64,000 nt of DNA, from positions 97,091 through 161,090 of the forward strand of contig JAJPHN010000011.1 of assembly GCA_021325235.1 (NCBI GenBank). The letters are read 5' to 3'. Position 1 is the stretch's first letter; each line of letters begins with the position of its first letter. This document shows, piece by piece, positions 30,708 to 38,982 of the stretch. The position numbers and the translations under genes are program-made. Under the pieces are notes generated by a model. That model worked only from the letters and a program-made list of their open reading frames with translations, searched no databases and was not told the DNA's origin. The stretch comes from Terriglobia bacterium. GTDB lineage: Bacteria > Acidobacteriota > Terriglobia > Bryobacterales > Bryobacteraceae.

Positions 30708-31730
30708 ATGAAAAGCAGTCTCCTACTTACATCCGTATTGTGCGCAGGCGTCAGTTTTGCGCAGAGCCCGGCGGCAACAGCGCAGACGTCTTCGTCCACC
30801 ACTTCTGCGACAGCCAAACCCAGTGGGCCGGAGGCGGTCGCGCGCACGGAGCCGAACCGCGTCGTTGCCACCATCAATGGCAAGCAGATTACCGCGCGTG
30901 AAGCGGCCGATCTGCTCAAAGCCATCCCGCCTGACCAGTTAAGCCGTTACCAGGGGAAACTGCCCAACGTGCTCGAACAGCTGTACATGGGGCAGGATCT
31001 CGCGCATCAGGCTGAGAAAATGAACCTGGACAAACAATCGCCGGTTAAGGAACAGCTCGAGCTCAGCCGCAACCAGGTTCTGGCACAGGCCTATCTCAAT
31101 AAGATCGCCAGCAACGCGGCTGGCACCGCAGCAGATCCCGCGCAGTATTACAACTCGCATCCCGAAGAATTCGACCGCGTGGATCTGAGCGGCATTTTCA
31201 TCGGTTTTAATCCTCCGGGAACGCCCGCCACCAACAATCCGAACAGCCGGACCGAAGAACAGGCGCGGGCTAAAGCGGACGATATCGAGAAAAAGCTGAA
31301 AGCCGGCGGCGATTTCAGTACCATTGCCCGCACCGACTCGGATAACCAACAGTCGGCGGCGAACGGCGGCAAGATCGGTACCGTCAGCATGGCCGGAACG
31401 CAGCTGCCCGCCGATCTCAAAACGGCTCTGCAGAACGCCAAGACCGGCGACATCACCGCTCCCGTGCGCATTCCGAATGGATACCTGATTGCGAAGGTCG
31501 ACAGCCGCAAGAAGCTCACGCTTGACGAGGCGCGGCCCGAAATCACACAGAAACTGCAGTCCGAACGGAACCAGGCGGCGCTCAAACAGGAGATCGACAA
31601 GTACAAAATTCAGGTGCAGGATCCGGATTTCTTCGGCAGTACGGCCAGTTCGACCGCCAGTACCCCATCGCTGCAGAAGCCGGGCGCACCACCCCTTGCG
31701 ACCGGTGTTCCCGCTCCGCATAAGCCGTAA
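30708..31730 (+). CDS. Periplasmic peptidyl-prolyl isomerase (PpiC/SurA-like)
   Basis: A 340-residue exported chaperone-isomerase. A signal peptide covers residues 1-20; residues of about 45-140 form a SurA-N-like helical region containing VVATINGKQITAREAADLLK. The parvulin domain lies at about 165-275 with ARAKADDIEKKLKAGGDFS and the GGKIGTVSMAGTQLPADLKTA segment. The C-terminus is Ser/Thr/Pro-rich. It probably assists folding of outer-membrane proteins, of which the large TonB-dependent receptor in this window is a plausible client. Confidence 0.88.
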   Translation: MKSSLLLTSVLCAGVSFAQSPAATAQTSSSTTSATAKPSGPEAVARTEPNRVVATINGKQITAREAADLLKAIPPDQLSRYQGKLPNVLEQLYMGQDLAHQAEKMNLDKQSPVKEQLELSRNQVLAQAYLNKIASNAAGTAADPAQYYNSHPEEFDRVDLSGIFIGFNPPGTPATNNPNSRTEEQARAKADDIEKKLKAGGDFSTIARTDSDNQQSAANGGKIGTVSMAGTQLPADLKTALQNAKTGDITAPVRIPNGYLIAKVDSRKKLTLDEARPEITQKLQSERNQAALKQEIDKYKIQVQDPDFFGSTASSTASTPSLQKPGAPPLATGVPAPHKP

Positions 31731-32289
31731 GGTCGGAAGCGCCGAGCGCCGACAAATCCGCCGCGCTCTCGAGAATCTTCCTCCGCTTACCGGCGATCCA
31801 ATTTGGCTTTGTTTTTCGCCCGCGCTCAAAGTTTCGCGCGGGCGTTTGCTTTCCGGAGATCACCACCCCGGCACGCCCGTCCACGCGGCCGCGTTTGTGC
31901 GCCAGCGCCGGATCGTGCTGGAAACGGAGCTGCTGAAAAGTCCGGGCAAGCTGCGGCTGATTCTGCTGCACGAGATTTTTCACTTCGTTTGGCCGCGTCT
32001 CGGCAATCGGCGGCGGGGTGAGTTCGCCGCAATTTTGCGAAACGAAGCCAGTCGGGGCGCTCGCTACGAACTGGGCGAGTCCTCGGCGGCGAAGAAAGAG
32101 CAAATCGGATTGCGCGACCGGGGGCAGAACACGCGGCTCTGGCGCGATTATGTCTGCGAGAGCTTTTGCGACACCGCAGCGTGCTGTTTTGCGGGCGTGG
32201 CATCGACCGGCTTCCGGATAGCCGAACGCTGGCGCAAGCGGCGTGAGGTTTGGCTTCGTTCCGTATTTTCGGAAGAGCGCAGCTGCTGA
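31705..32289 (+). CDS. Putative zinc-binding HExxH protein
   Basis: The reading frame encodes IVLETELLKSPGKLRLILL followed by the motif HEIFHFVWPRLGN, an HExxH metal site, and later YVCESFCDTAACCF, which may supply further ligands. I recognise this as a small, uncharacterised family of SprT-like appearance found in acidobacteria; there is no export signal. The start is uncertain: the first GTG in a sensible position (31705) overlaps the isomerase end by 26 bases, and no ATG lies before the conserved part. Protease activity is not shown. Confidence 0.6.
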   Translation: MFPLRISRKVGSAERRQIRRALENLPPLTGDPIWLCFSPALKVSRGRLLSGDHHPGTPVHAAAFVRQRRIVLETELLKSPGKLRLILLHEIFHFVWPRLGNRRRGEFAAILRNEASRGARYELGESSAAKKEQIGLRDRGQNTRLWRDYVCESFCDTAACCFAGVASTGFRIAERWRKRREVWLRSVFSEERSC

Positions 32290-32624
32290 TTCACCTCGGA
32301 ATTTTCCACCCGGCGAAATGAGCATTTTTCAGCCCGCAGTTGACACGTTACAGGCTACCAGCGCGCTAGTATCGCCGTGTCACATGCGTTCTTGCTCGCC
32401 CCTCGAGGCCGCTTTCACCAACTTACGCGAGTTCCTGAGGAACCAGAATCGGATATCGTGACGACCATGTGCCAGGAAAGCGTCCGCTGACGTCACCTTT
32501 TTCGTTCCTTTTCGGCGGATTAGATCGGTGCGCATAGGGAGCACCGGAGCAAGGCCGCGAGCGGTGATTTCCGTCCGGCGCAGCCAGGCTGGAGTCCAAG
32601 ACTGGTCCAAGGAAGCAAATCCGT
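32290..32624. other. 335-base gap, nothing recognised
   Basis: The gap between the HExxH gene and the photolyase gene (both ending here, convergent) holds only short frames without family resemblance or a ribosome-binding site. A TTGACA occurs near 32340 but has no -10 partner at a normal distance. Confidence 0.5.
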
Positions 32625-34172
32625 TCAAGTATCCCATCGACCCAAAAGCTCACATACGCGCTCGCGAATCTGATCCAGGGTATTCGCGTCTTTTCTCTTC
32701 TGTTCGATATTGAGTAACTGGAATTTGAGCCGGGAATTCGCCTTCAGCCGATCAAAGTGACGATCGAGAAAGTCGTAATAGAGAGTGGTGAACGGACAAG
32801 CTCTTGCGCCCGTGGCGAGTTTCGGGTCGTACCGGCAGGCGCTGCAGTAGTTGCTCATGCGATCGATGTAGTGCCCGCTTGCGCAATACGGCTTAGTGCC
32901 GATGATGCCGCCATCGGCGAACTGGCTCATACCGAGCGCGTTCGGTAGAGATACCCAGTCGATGGCGTCGAGATACATGGCCATGTGCCACTCATGAAAC
33001 AGCCGCGGATGAATGCCGTAGAGAAGCGAGAAGAGCCCCACAACCATCAGACGCTGGATATGGTGCGCGTAGCCGTTCGCGACGACACTGGTCAACACTT
33101 CGCGCATGCAGCGCATGTCGGTATCGCCGGTCCAAAAGAATTCTGGCACGCGTTGGTGGTGGTCGAAAAAATTCAGTTCCGCATACTCGGGCATGTGGTG
33201 CCAGTAGATGCCGCGCACAAATTCGCGCCAGCCGAGAATCTGCCGGACATAGCCCTCGACGGAATTGAGCGCCGCTTCCTTGCGTTCGTAGGCGGCGAGA
33301 GCTGCGAAGACGCACTCGCGCGGGTTCAGCAACTTGACATTCAGCAGTGCAGAGAGGCGGGAGTGAAAGAGAAACGGCTGATCGATGGCCATTGCGTCCT
33401 GTAGTGGGCCAAACGCATCGAGAGCATCGGAGATGAATGAATCGAGCATGCGGAGTGCATCTTCGCGTGTGACGGGAAGCTCGAAACGGTCTAAGGATCC
33501 CGGATGGTCAGCAAAGCGGCGACCGACCAACTCCAAAACGGAGCGCGTGATTTCATCCGGTGGGAAGGACCTGGGTTCGATACGTTCGAGAAGTGGTGCT
33601 TTGAGGCGCTCGCGATTTTGCTTATCGTAATTCCAGGATCCACCCGTGGGGCGGCCGGATTTTTCGAGCAGGATTTTATGCTTTCTGCGCATGTATCGAT
33701 AGAAGTTCTCCAGCACGAGCTTGCTCTTACCCGCGGCATACTGCGCGAATTCGTCCGTTGAGCAGTAGAAGTGACGGTCGGTGCGGATGTCCAGCGGCAC
33801 ACCCAGCGAGTGGGCGGCATCTAACAGGGCGCTTTTTACACGATAATCGCCGGGCTCGACCACAATCAGGCGCTCCGGCCGCAGCCGGCCAACGTTCTTC
33901 GTGAGAACCTGCTGGAAGTCGCGCCCCGCATCCCGATCAATGTTCTCGCTCAGCTCGTGGTATTCGAGCCGCAGTCCGCGCGCGCGCAGACGGTCGCGGA
34001 AGTGACGCATGGCGGAGAGAAAAAAAGCGATGCGGAGTTTGTGGCACCAGACATGGACGAGCTCTTCTTCGACCTCGGCCATCCAAATCGCGTCGGCAGT
34101 GCGATCGAAGCCGTCAAAGGCCGAAGAGTGTTCGTCGAGTTGATCGCCCAGAACCAGAATCAGATTGCGCAT
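32625..34172 (-). CDS. FeS-type cryptochrome/photolyase-related protein (FeS-BCP, (6-4) photolyase-like)
   Basis: A 515-residue flavoprotein-type DNA photolyase relative. The N-terminus LILVLGDQLDEHSSAF is typical of the deoxyribodipyrimidine photolyase-related group that includes Agrobacterium PhrB. FAD-pocket stretches include GYVRQILGWREFVRGIYW, SVVANGYAHHIQRLMV and WVSLPNALGMSQFADGG. Four cysteines fitting the 4Fe-4S site are present: one in DMRCMREV, two in NYCSACRYDP and one in ARACPFT. The ATG at 34172 puts LILVLGDQ at residue 4. It probably repairs (6-4) photoproducts in light. It is divergent from the PEP-CTERM gene and lies next to the carotenoid genes. Confidence 0.92.
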   Translation of the reverse strand: MRNLILVLGDQLDEHSSAFDGFDRTADAIWMAEVEEELVHVWCHKLRIAFFLSAMRHFRDRLRARGLRLEYHELSENIDRDAGRDFQQVLTKNVGRLRPERLIVVEPGDYRVKSALLDAAHSLGVPLDIRTDRHFYCSTDEFAQYAAGKSKLVLENFYRYMRRKHKILLEKSGRPTGGSWNYDKQNRERLKAPLLERIEPRSFPPDEITRSVLELVGRRFADHPGSLDRFELPVTREDALRMLDSFISDALDAFGPLQDAMAIDQPFLFHSRLSALLNVKLLNPRECVFAALAAYERKEAALNSVEGYVRQILGWREFVRGIYWHHMPEYAELNFFDHHQRVPEFFWTGDTDMRCMREVLTSVVANGYAHHIQRLMVVGLFSLLYGIHPRLFHEWHMAMYLDAIDWVSLPNALGMSQFADGGIIGTKPYCASGHYIDRMSNYCSACRYDPKLATGARACPFTTLYYDFLDRHFDRLKANSRLKFQLLNIEQKRKDANTLDQIRERVCELLGRWDT

Positions 34173-34261
34173 GCCGGCACTTGCAGCAAACGTCTGATGC
34201 GCGCGGCAGGCCTGGGCGTCAAAAAATCTCTCTTCACTGTCGCAGTTGAATCTCAACGCTC

Positions 34262-34270
34262 AGGAAAGGA
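34262..34270 (+). promoter_or_regulatory. Ribosome-binding site deciding the PEP-CTERM start
   Basis: AGGAAAGGA lies 11 bases before the ATG at 34282. This supports that codon over the upstream in-frame ATG at 34246, and the chosen start puts the signal peptide at the N-terminus. Confidence 0.55.
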
Positions 34271-34281
34271 CGCATGTACCC

Positions 34282-34857
34282 ATGAAATTACAGCTTCATC
34301 TGATCCTGCTTGCTCCGCTTGCGTGTGCAAGCCTGGCACGGCCGGCGACCATTACAGGCGGGACTACAACGGTAGCTCTCGACAGCAGTTTTGTCTCGCT
34401 CGTAACGGGCGCCGGCATAACTCCGGCACCAGTCGCTCCGGCAACTCTGAGCGGGACGACAGCGATGTTCCCGATAACCGGCGGAGACACAACGACTGGC
34501 ATCATCGATCACGCGGGAGGCTTATCGTTCACCGCAGGCACTAAATCGGCGGTGATTGAGAACTTCGTGATCGATTTACCGATGCTCTCGCTCAGCGGCG
34601 AAGTGATCGCCAACGGCGGCACACCAATGATGAACGTCCCGCTTTTCAATATCGGAACCGGCAACCAGCTAACGATCAGTTCGTCTTTGGCCGGCGACCT
34701 GACTGCTGTATTCGGAGCGCCAGATCTGACCGGAACGCCAGTCGGGGTGGCCACCGTTTCCCCGATCACGGCCACTCCGGAGCCAGCGGCATTCGCGCTC
34801 CTGCTGCTGGGTCTTCCATTCGCGCTCGTTTTACAGCGATCGCGCAAGCTGCACTAA
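34282..34857 (+). CDS. PEP-CTERM sorted surface protein
   Basis: A 191-residue exported protein. An N-terminal signal peptide (LHLILLAPLACASLA) is followed by a Thr/Gly/Ala-rich beta-type body. The end reads TPEPAAFALLLLGLPF, then a few residues and RSRKL: Pro-Glu-Pro, a hydrophobic helix and a basic tail, which is the PEP-CTERM signal recognised by exosortases. The protein is therefore expected at the outer surface or in extracellular polymer. No exosortase gene lies in the window. The function of the body is unknown. Confidence 0.78.
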   Translation: MKLQLHLILLAPLACASLARPATITGGTTTVALDSSFVSLVTGAGITPAPVAPATLSGTTAMFPITGGDTTTGIIDHAGGLSFTAGTKSAVIENFVIDLPMLSLSGEVIANGGTPMMNVPLFNIGTGNQLTISSSLAGDLTAVFGAPDLTGTPVGVATVSPITATPEPAAFALLLLGLPFALVLQRSRKLH

Positions 34858-35184
34858 CAGGTAACGGCTGCGCGTCCGCACTGAGGCGGCGGACGCGTAG
34901 TTACCACGAGCGCCTGAGCGGATCAGAAATGCGCGGCCGGCGTGCGGCTGCAGGGCGTCGAATCGCGACGGATTCCGGCATTACATGCCCCAACGCTAAC
35001 CGAATCGAATGACGGGAGAGCAGCTGCTCCACAGATAGCCCGTATTTTTCATAGTCACTCAAATCATTTTCATTTTAGTGAACTTCTTGAGCCTACTTTT
35101 CATTTGGCCTGAAGGCAGATTCAAACCGGTCTTTTCTTCCGCTCGTCACAGGAACTAGAGTTGGTCATAGGCGGCTCTGAATAG
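34858..35184. other. 327-base regulatory gap before the ECF sigma gene
   Basis: Apart from the hairpin at 34871, this gap contains a notably AT-rich stretch (about 35038-35120) with repeated TTTTCATTT-like words (35066-35075 and 35096-35104) in otherwise GC-rich DNA. It is the likely promoter region of the sigma-factor operon. I cannot assign exact -35 and -10 elements. Confidence 0.4.
34871..34897 (+). terminator. Strong hairpin after the PEP-CTERM gene
   Basis: CGCGTCCGC (34871-34879) pairs perfectly with GCGGACGCG (34889-34897) around a 9-base loop, starting 13 bases after the stop. There is no T run, so it may act as a stability hairpin or a weak intrinsic terminator. Confidence 0.5.
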
Positions 35185-35841
35185 ATGGATTTCCCCAGGC
35201 AGCACGAGGCAGAAAATAACGCCTACAGCTCGAAGTCGGACGAGGAATTGATCCAGATCTGCCCGGACAATCGGGACGCGTTTGGAGAGCTGGCTCGACG
35301 GTATCGGCCGATGGCATTCCGCGCTGCTTTTTGTGTCCTGCGCAACGAGCTCGATGCTGAAGACCAGGTCCAGACTGCGTTTTGTAAGGCGTTCGACCAC
35401 ATTGGTCAGTTTCGGAGAAGCGCAAAGTTTTCGACGTGGCTGATGCGCATTGTGGTGAACGAGTGCCTCATGCAGTTGCGGCAGAGGCGCCGGATTTCGC
35501 TGATTTCGCTTGACAGCAGCGGCTCGGATGCGCGCGCTTGGCTGGCTCTTTCCGATGGAAGTTCGCCCGAGAAGAGAGTGTTGCAGCGTTCGCTCGCGCG
35601 CTTGCTCGAACGGGAGATCCGGCGCATTCCTCCGCTGCTGCGGCACGCGTTTGTGCTGCGCGATGTGCAGGAGAAACCGATGGCCGAAGTCGCCCGGCGG
35701 CTGGGAATTTCGGTGGAAGCATCCAAGAGCCGGCTTGCGCGTGCGCGCGAAGAGCTGCGCAAGAAGTTAGAGCCGCAGTTAACAGCCAAGGGAGCCCGCA
35801 TGGAATCGAATTCAACAAACACAAGAAAGGAAACCGCATGA
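35185..35841 (+). CDS. ECF-type RNA polymerase sigma factor
   Basis: A 218-residue extracytoplasmic-function sigma factor. Region 2 covers about residues 25-95, with AFGELARRYRPMAFRAAFCVL and AEDQVQTAFCKAF. Region 4 covers about 130-190, with IPPLLRHAFVLRDVQEKP and the helix-turn-helix ARRLGISVEASKSRLARARE. The 23-residue Ser/Thr/Lys-rich tail is longer than in minimal ECF factors. The stop overlaps the next gene (ATGA); a carotenoid-type operon starts 322 bases later. No anti-sigma gene with a zinc or Asn-rich domain follows. Control of the pigment operon is inferred from position. Confidence 0.9.
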   Translation: MDFPRQHEAENNAYSSKSDEELIQICPDNRDAFGELARRYRPMAFRAAFCVLRNELDAEDQVQTAFCKAFDHIGQFRRSAKFSTWLMRIVVNECLMQLRQRRRISLISLDSSGSDARAWLALSDGSSPEKRVLQRSLARLLEREIRRIPPLLRHAFVLRDVQEKPMAEVARRLGISVEASKSRLARAREELRKKLEPQLTAKGARMESNSTNTRKETA

Positions 35842-36107
35842 TTTCGGAATTGACAAAAGAGCCGCGCGCACATGCCAGCGCGGAGCATCGAGAAGGACCG
35901 CTCGCTCGCAGCATCGAGCAGCAAACGGCTAAGCTCCCTTCGGATACCTGGTTGTGGGCTGCTTTCGGCTCGATCGGGGTGTCGTTGTTCTTCCAGATGA
36001 CGGGAGATGAGCGCAAGGCGAACTTCGTAGGACACTGGGCGCCCACGTTTCTCCTGTTGGGCCTCTACAACAAACTCGTGAAATTACTCGGGTCCGACGG
36101 AGCGTAG
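35838..36107 (+). CDS. Small membrane-associated protein coupled to the ECF sigma factor
   Basis: An 89-residue protein beginning at the ATG overlapping the sigma-factor stop. After a charged N-terminal third, residues of about 37-55 (TWLWAAFGSIGVSLFFQMT) and 66-82 (HWAPTFLLLGLYNKLVKLL) form two hydrophobic segments joined by a charged loop. I recognise it only as a recurring uncharacterised acidobacterial protein. It lacks an anti-sigma domain signature, yet translational coupling makes a role in membrane sensing or in holding the sigma factor worth considering. Confidence 0.65.
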   Translation: MISELTKEPRAHASAEHREGPLARSIEQQTAKLPSDTWLWAAFGSIGVSLFFQMTGDERKANFVGHWAPTFLLLGLYNKLVKLLGSDGA

Positions 36108-36151
36108 ATCCGCCTCGATTTGCACGCGGAGACTCGGGGCAAGAAGCAAGT

Positions 36152-36158
36152 GGGGGAG
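36152..36158 (+). promoter_or_regulatory. Ribosome-binding site supporting a TTG start
   Basis: GGGGGAG lies 5 bases before TTG at 36164, and no ATG or GTG at a better distance precedes the FAD-binding motif, so TTG is taken as the start of the first carotenoid gene. Confidence 0.5.
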
Positions 36159-36163
36159 TTGCG

Positions 36164-37699
36164 TTGTCACACCACGTGGTAGTTGTCGGAGCCGGACCGG
36201 GAGGCCTTACCGCTGCGGTTCTACTGGCAAAAGCGGGCGTTCGGGTAACAGTGCTCGAGCGCTTGCCACAGCTCGGCGGGAGAACCTCCACATTCCGGCA
36301 GGAAGGTTTCACGTTCGATCACGGGCCTACCTTCTTTCACTATCCGCAGGTGCTCGAAAAGATTCTGCGCAGTGCCGGATATGATTTGTGGCGCGAGCTC
36401 GATCTCATCCGGCTCGATCCGCACTATCGCCTGGTGTTTGGGAGTGGCGGAGAAATTTCCGCCACTTCGAATCTACGCCGGATGCAGTCGGAGGTCGCGC
36501 GGCTCAATGCAGGCGATGCGCAGCACGTATCGGACTTTCTGCTCGACAATCGGCGCAAGCTGGACTGTTTCCGGCCGTTTCTCGAGTCGCCTTTTCACAA
36601 CTGGCGCGATGCGGCGCGGCTGAATGTACTCGGGCTGCTGCCGACGCTGAAGCCATGGCGATCGCTTGATTCGGAACTGAGCCGCTACTTTCGGGACCCC
36701 CGGGTGCGGCTGGCGTTTTCGTTTCAGTCGAAGTACCTGGGCATGTCGCCGTACGAATGCCCGAGTCTGTTTACGATCCTGTCCTTTCTCGAATACGAAT
36801 ACGGTATTTACCATCCGCGCGGCGGATGTGGCTCCATCACGGGCATGCTCGGACGGGTTGCCAGACAGCTCGGTGCAGAGATTCGGCTGAATGAGCCCGT
36901 CACCGAGATACTGTTTGAGAATCGAAAGGCAGTGGGCGTTCGTACCACGGCAGGTACTTACAAAGCAGATGCGATTGTTCTGAATGCAGATTTTGCGCGC
37001 GCGATGACGCGGCTGGTGCCGGACCGGCTGCGCCGCCGTTGGAACGATCGCGGGCTCGCCAGGAGCTCGATGTCTTGCTCGGCTTTCATGATGTACCTCG
37101 GCCTGCGCGGCCGGTACGACAGCCTGACGCATCACACGATTTACATTTCGAAAAACTACGCGCGCAACATGCGCGAGATCGGGCGTTCGCACACGCTTTC
37201 CGATGATCCCTCGTACTACGTGCAAAACGCGTGCGTGACGGATGCAAGCCTGGCGCCTGCGGGCAAGAGCACGCTGTATGTGCTGGTGCCGGTAACGCAT
37301 CAGAACAGCCGTGTCGATTGGCAGCGCGAACGGCCGCGTTATCGCGAACTGGTTCTGGACAAGCTGGCGGAAATTGGCGCGCCCGACATTCGCTCGCGTA
37401 TCGAATACGAGCGCATTGTCACGCCATCGGACTGGGACGTTGATTTTGAGCTGTACAAAGGCGCCGTTTTCGGGCTGTCGCATACGTGGTCGCAGATGCT
37501 GCATTTGCGGCCGCGCAATCGCTTCAACGAAGTAGACAGTATGTATCTGGTGGGCAGCAGCACGCATCCGGGAAGCGGGCTGCCGGTCATTTTCGAATCG
37601 GCGCGCATTAGTTCTCGGCTGGTGCTGGAGGATCTTGGGCTTCCGGTGGTGTGGAATGACCAGGCTCCCCAAGCCGCGCTCGCCGGAGCAGCTTTATGA
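36164..37699 (+). CDS. CrtI/CrtN-type carotenoid desaturase
   Basis: A 511-residue FAD-dependent amine-oxidase-fold enzyme. The N-terminal dinucleotide motif VVVVGAGPGGLTAAVLLAKAG is followed by GGRTSTFRQEGFTFDHGPT, as in phytoene and diapophytoene desaturases. The C-terminal FAD signature is YLVGSSTHPGSGLP. Family members insert double bonds into C30 or C40 polyenes at the membrane. The neighbours (aldehyde dehydrogenase, second CrtI-type enzyme, glycosyl- and acyltransferases) favour a C30 CrtN-like role over C40 CrtI. The start is TTG. The stop overlaps the next gene by 4 bases. Confidence 0.87.
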   Translation: MSHHVVVVGAGPGGLTAAVLLAKAGVRVTVLERLPQLGGRTSTFRQEGFTFDHGPTFFHYPQVLEKILRSAGYDLWRELDLIRLDPHYRLVFGSGGEISATSNLRRMQSEVARLNAGDAQHVSDFLLDNRRKLDCFRPFLESPFHNWRDAARLNVLGLLPTLKPWRSLDSELSRYFRDPRVRLAFSFQSKYLGMSPYECPSLFTILSFLEYEYGIYHPRGGCGSITGMLGRVARQLGAEIRLNEPVTEILFENRKAVGVRTTAGTYKADAIVLNADFARAMTRLVPDRLRRRWNDRGLARSSMSCSAFMMYLGLRGRYDSLTHHTIYISKNYARNMREIGRSHTLSDDPSYYVQNACVTDASLAPAGKSTLYVLVPVTHQNSRVDWQRERPRYRELVLDKLAEIGAPDIRSRIEYERIVTPSDWDVDFELYKGAVFGLSHTWSQMLHLRPRNRFNEVDSMYLVGSSTHPGSGLPVIFESARISSRLVLEDLGLPVVWNDQAPQAALAGAAL

Positions 37700-38982
37700 T
37701 CGCCGCGAGAAACAGCGTAGTCTTCGCGGCGGCGGGTCTGCAGCAGGTACGCACAACACAGAAGATCTGGGAACAGGTGAGCCTGCATGCACGGCTGCGC
37801 GTGATACGAAGTCTGCGAGAGCAGATTGCACGAAGCCAGGGCGCTTTCCTGGAGGCATTTGCAGCGCAGTTGCGCGCAAATCCGGCCGAACGACTGGCCT
37901 CGGAGCTGATACCGCTGGCCGAAGCGTGCCGGTTTCTGGAAGAAGAGGCCGGCGCGATTCTTGCCTCGCGCACGCTGACACGCAGCAGGACACCGCTCTG
38001 GATGCGCGGGATTCGCGTGGAAGAGAGGCGGGATCCGCTTGGCGTGGTTCTAATCATTGGTCCGGCGAATTATCCGCTGTTTCTTCCCGCCGTGCAGGCC
38101 GTGCAGGCGATCGCGGCGGGAAATGCAGTTCTGTTGAAGCCAGGCGAAGGCGCCAAGCCGGTGTTGGATGCGTTTCGAGAAGCAGCAATCCAAGCGGGCA
38201 TTCCGCCGGATTTGATACGCGTGCTGGGCGAGTCTGCGGAAGAGGCGCAACATGCAATTGCGGCCAGCGTCGATAAGATTCTGCTCACCGGATCGGTGGC
38301 AGCAGGGCGCGCCGTGTATGCGGCTGCGGCACACGCGATGAGTCCGATAACGCTCGAGCTCTCCGGCTGCGACCCGGTGTTTGTGCAGCAAGGCGCAGAT
38401 CTTGAGCGTGCGGTGGACGCGATTTCGTTCGGGCTGAGGTGGAATGGCGGAAATACCTGCATCGCACCGCGGCGGATCTTTGTGGCGGAAACGGTCCGCG
38501 AGACGTTCGAGGCGGTTCTTCAGATGCGCGGTTCAGACGCGGCACAAGAATTGCCGGTGACGAGTTTTCGGACGGAAGAAGAAGCGCTGGCGCTTGCCGC
38601 AGAATCGCCCTTCGCGCTGGGTGCTTCGGTGTTTGGGCCCCAGGCGCAAGCGGAAGCGTTAGCGCGCAGAGTGCGGGCCGGTGTGGTGGTCGTGAATGAC
38701 ATGATTGCGCCCACGGCCGACCCACGCGTTACCTTTGGCGGACGCGGAAAGAGCGGCTTCGGAAGGACACGGGGCGCGGAAGGGTTGCGCGAGCTTACGA
38801 CCCCGAAGGTGGTGATCGTGCAGCGCGCGAAGAGACTCCGACATCTGGAGCCACTGTCTGAAGACGCCGAAAATGTCTTTGCTAATTACCTCACGATGGC
38901 GCATGCCGGGTCGTGGCGAGAGCGAATCGCAGCCGCGGGTAATTTGTTTCGATCTCGCAGAAAGAGAGCGGGCCAGAAATGA
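37696..38982 (+). CDS. Aldehyde dehydrogenase family enzyme (AldH-like)
   Basis: A 428-residue NAD(P)-dependent aldehyde dehydrogenase. It shows the nucleotide-site run PANYPLFLPAVQAV with AAGNAVLLKPGEGAKPV, the general-base Glu in TLELSGCDPVF (replacing the common ELGG), and the catalytic Cys in GGNTCIAPRR. It is shorter than typical 480-residue members. In staphyloxanthin-type pathways an aldehyde dehydrogenase oxidises the terminal aldehyde of a C30 carotenoid to a carboxylic acid that is then glycosylated; its place between two CrtI-like genes supports that role here. Both ends overlap neighbours (ATGA). Confidence 0.85.
   Translation: MIAARNSVVFAAAGLQQVRTTQKIWEQVSLHARLRVIRSLREQIARSQGAFLEAFAAQLRANPAERLASELIPLAEACRFLEEEAGAILASRTLTRSRTPLWMRGIRVEERRDPLGVVLIIGPANYPLFLPAVQAVQAIAAGNAVLLKPGEGAKPVLDAFREAAIQAGIPPDLIRVLGESAEEAQHAIAASVDKILLTGSVAAGRAVYAAAAHAMSPITLELSGCDPVFVQQGADLERAVDAISFGLRWNGGNTCIAPRRIFVAETVRETFEAVLQMRGSDAAQELPVTSFRTEEEALALAAESPFALGASVFGPQAQAEALARRVRAGVVVVNDMIAPTADPRVTFGGRGKSGFGRTRGAEGLRELTTPKVVIVQRAKRLRHLEPLSEDAENVFANYLTMAHAGSWRERIAAAGNLFRSRRKRAGQK

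Noticed and set aside
32380..32637. Minus-strand open frame of 85 codons in the gap before the photolyase gene
   Set aside because: It has no recognisable motif or ribosome-binding site and overlaps the photolyase 3' end.
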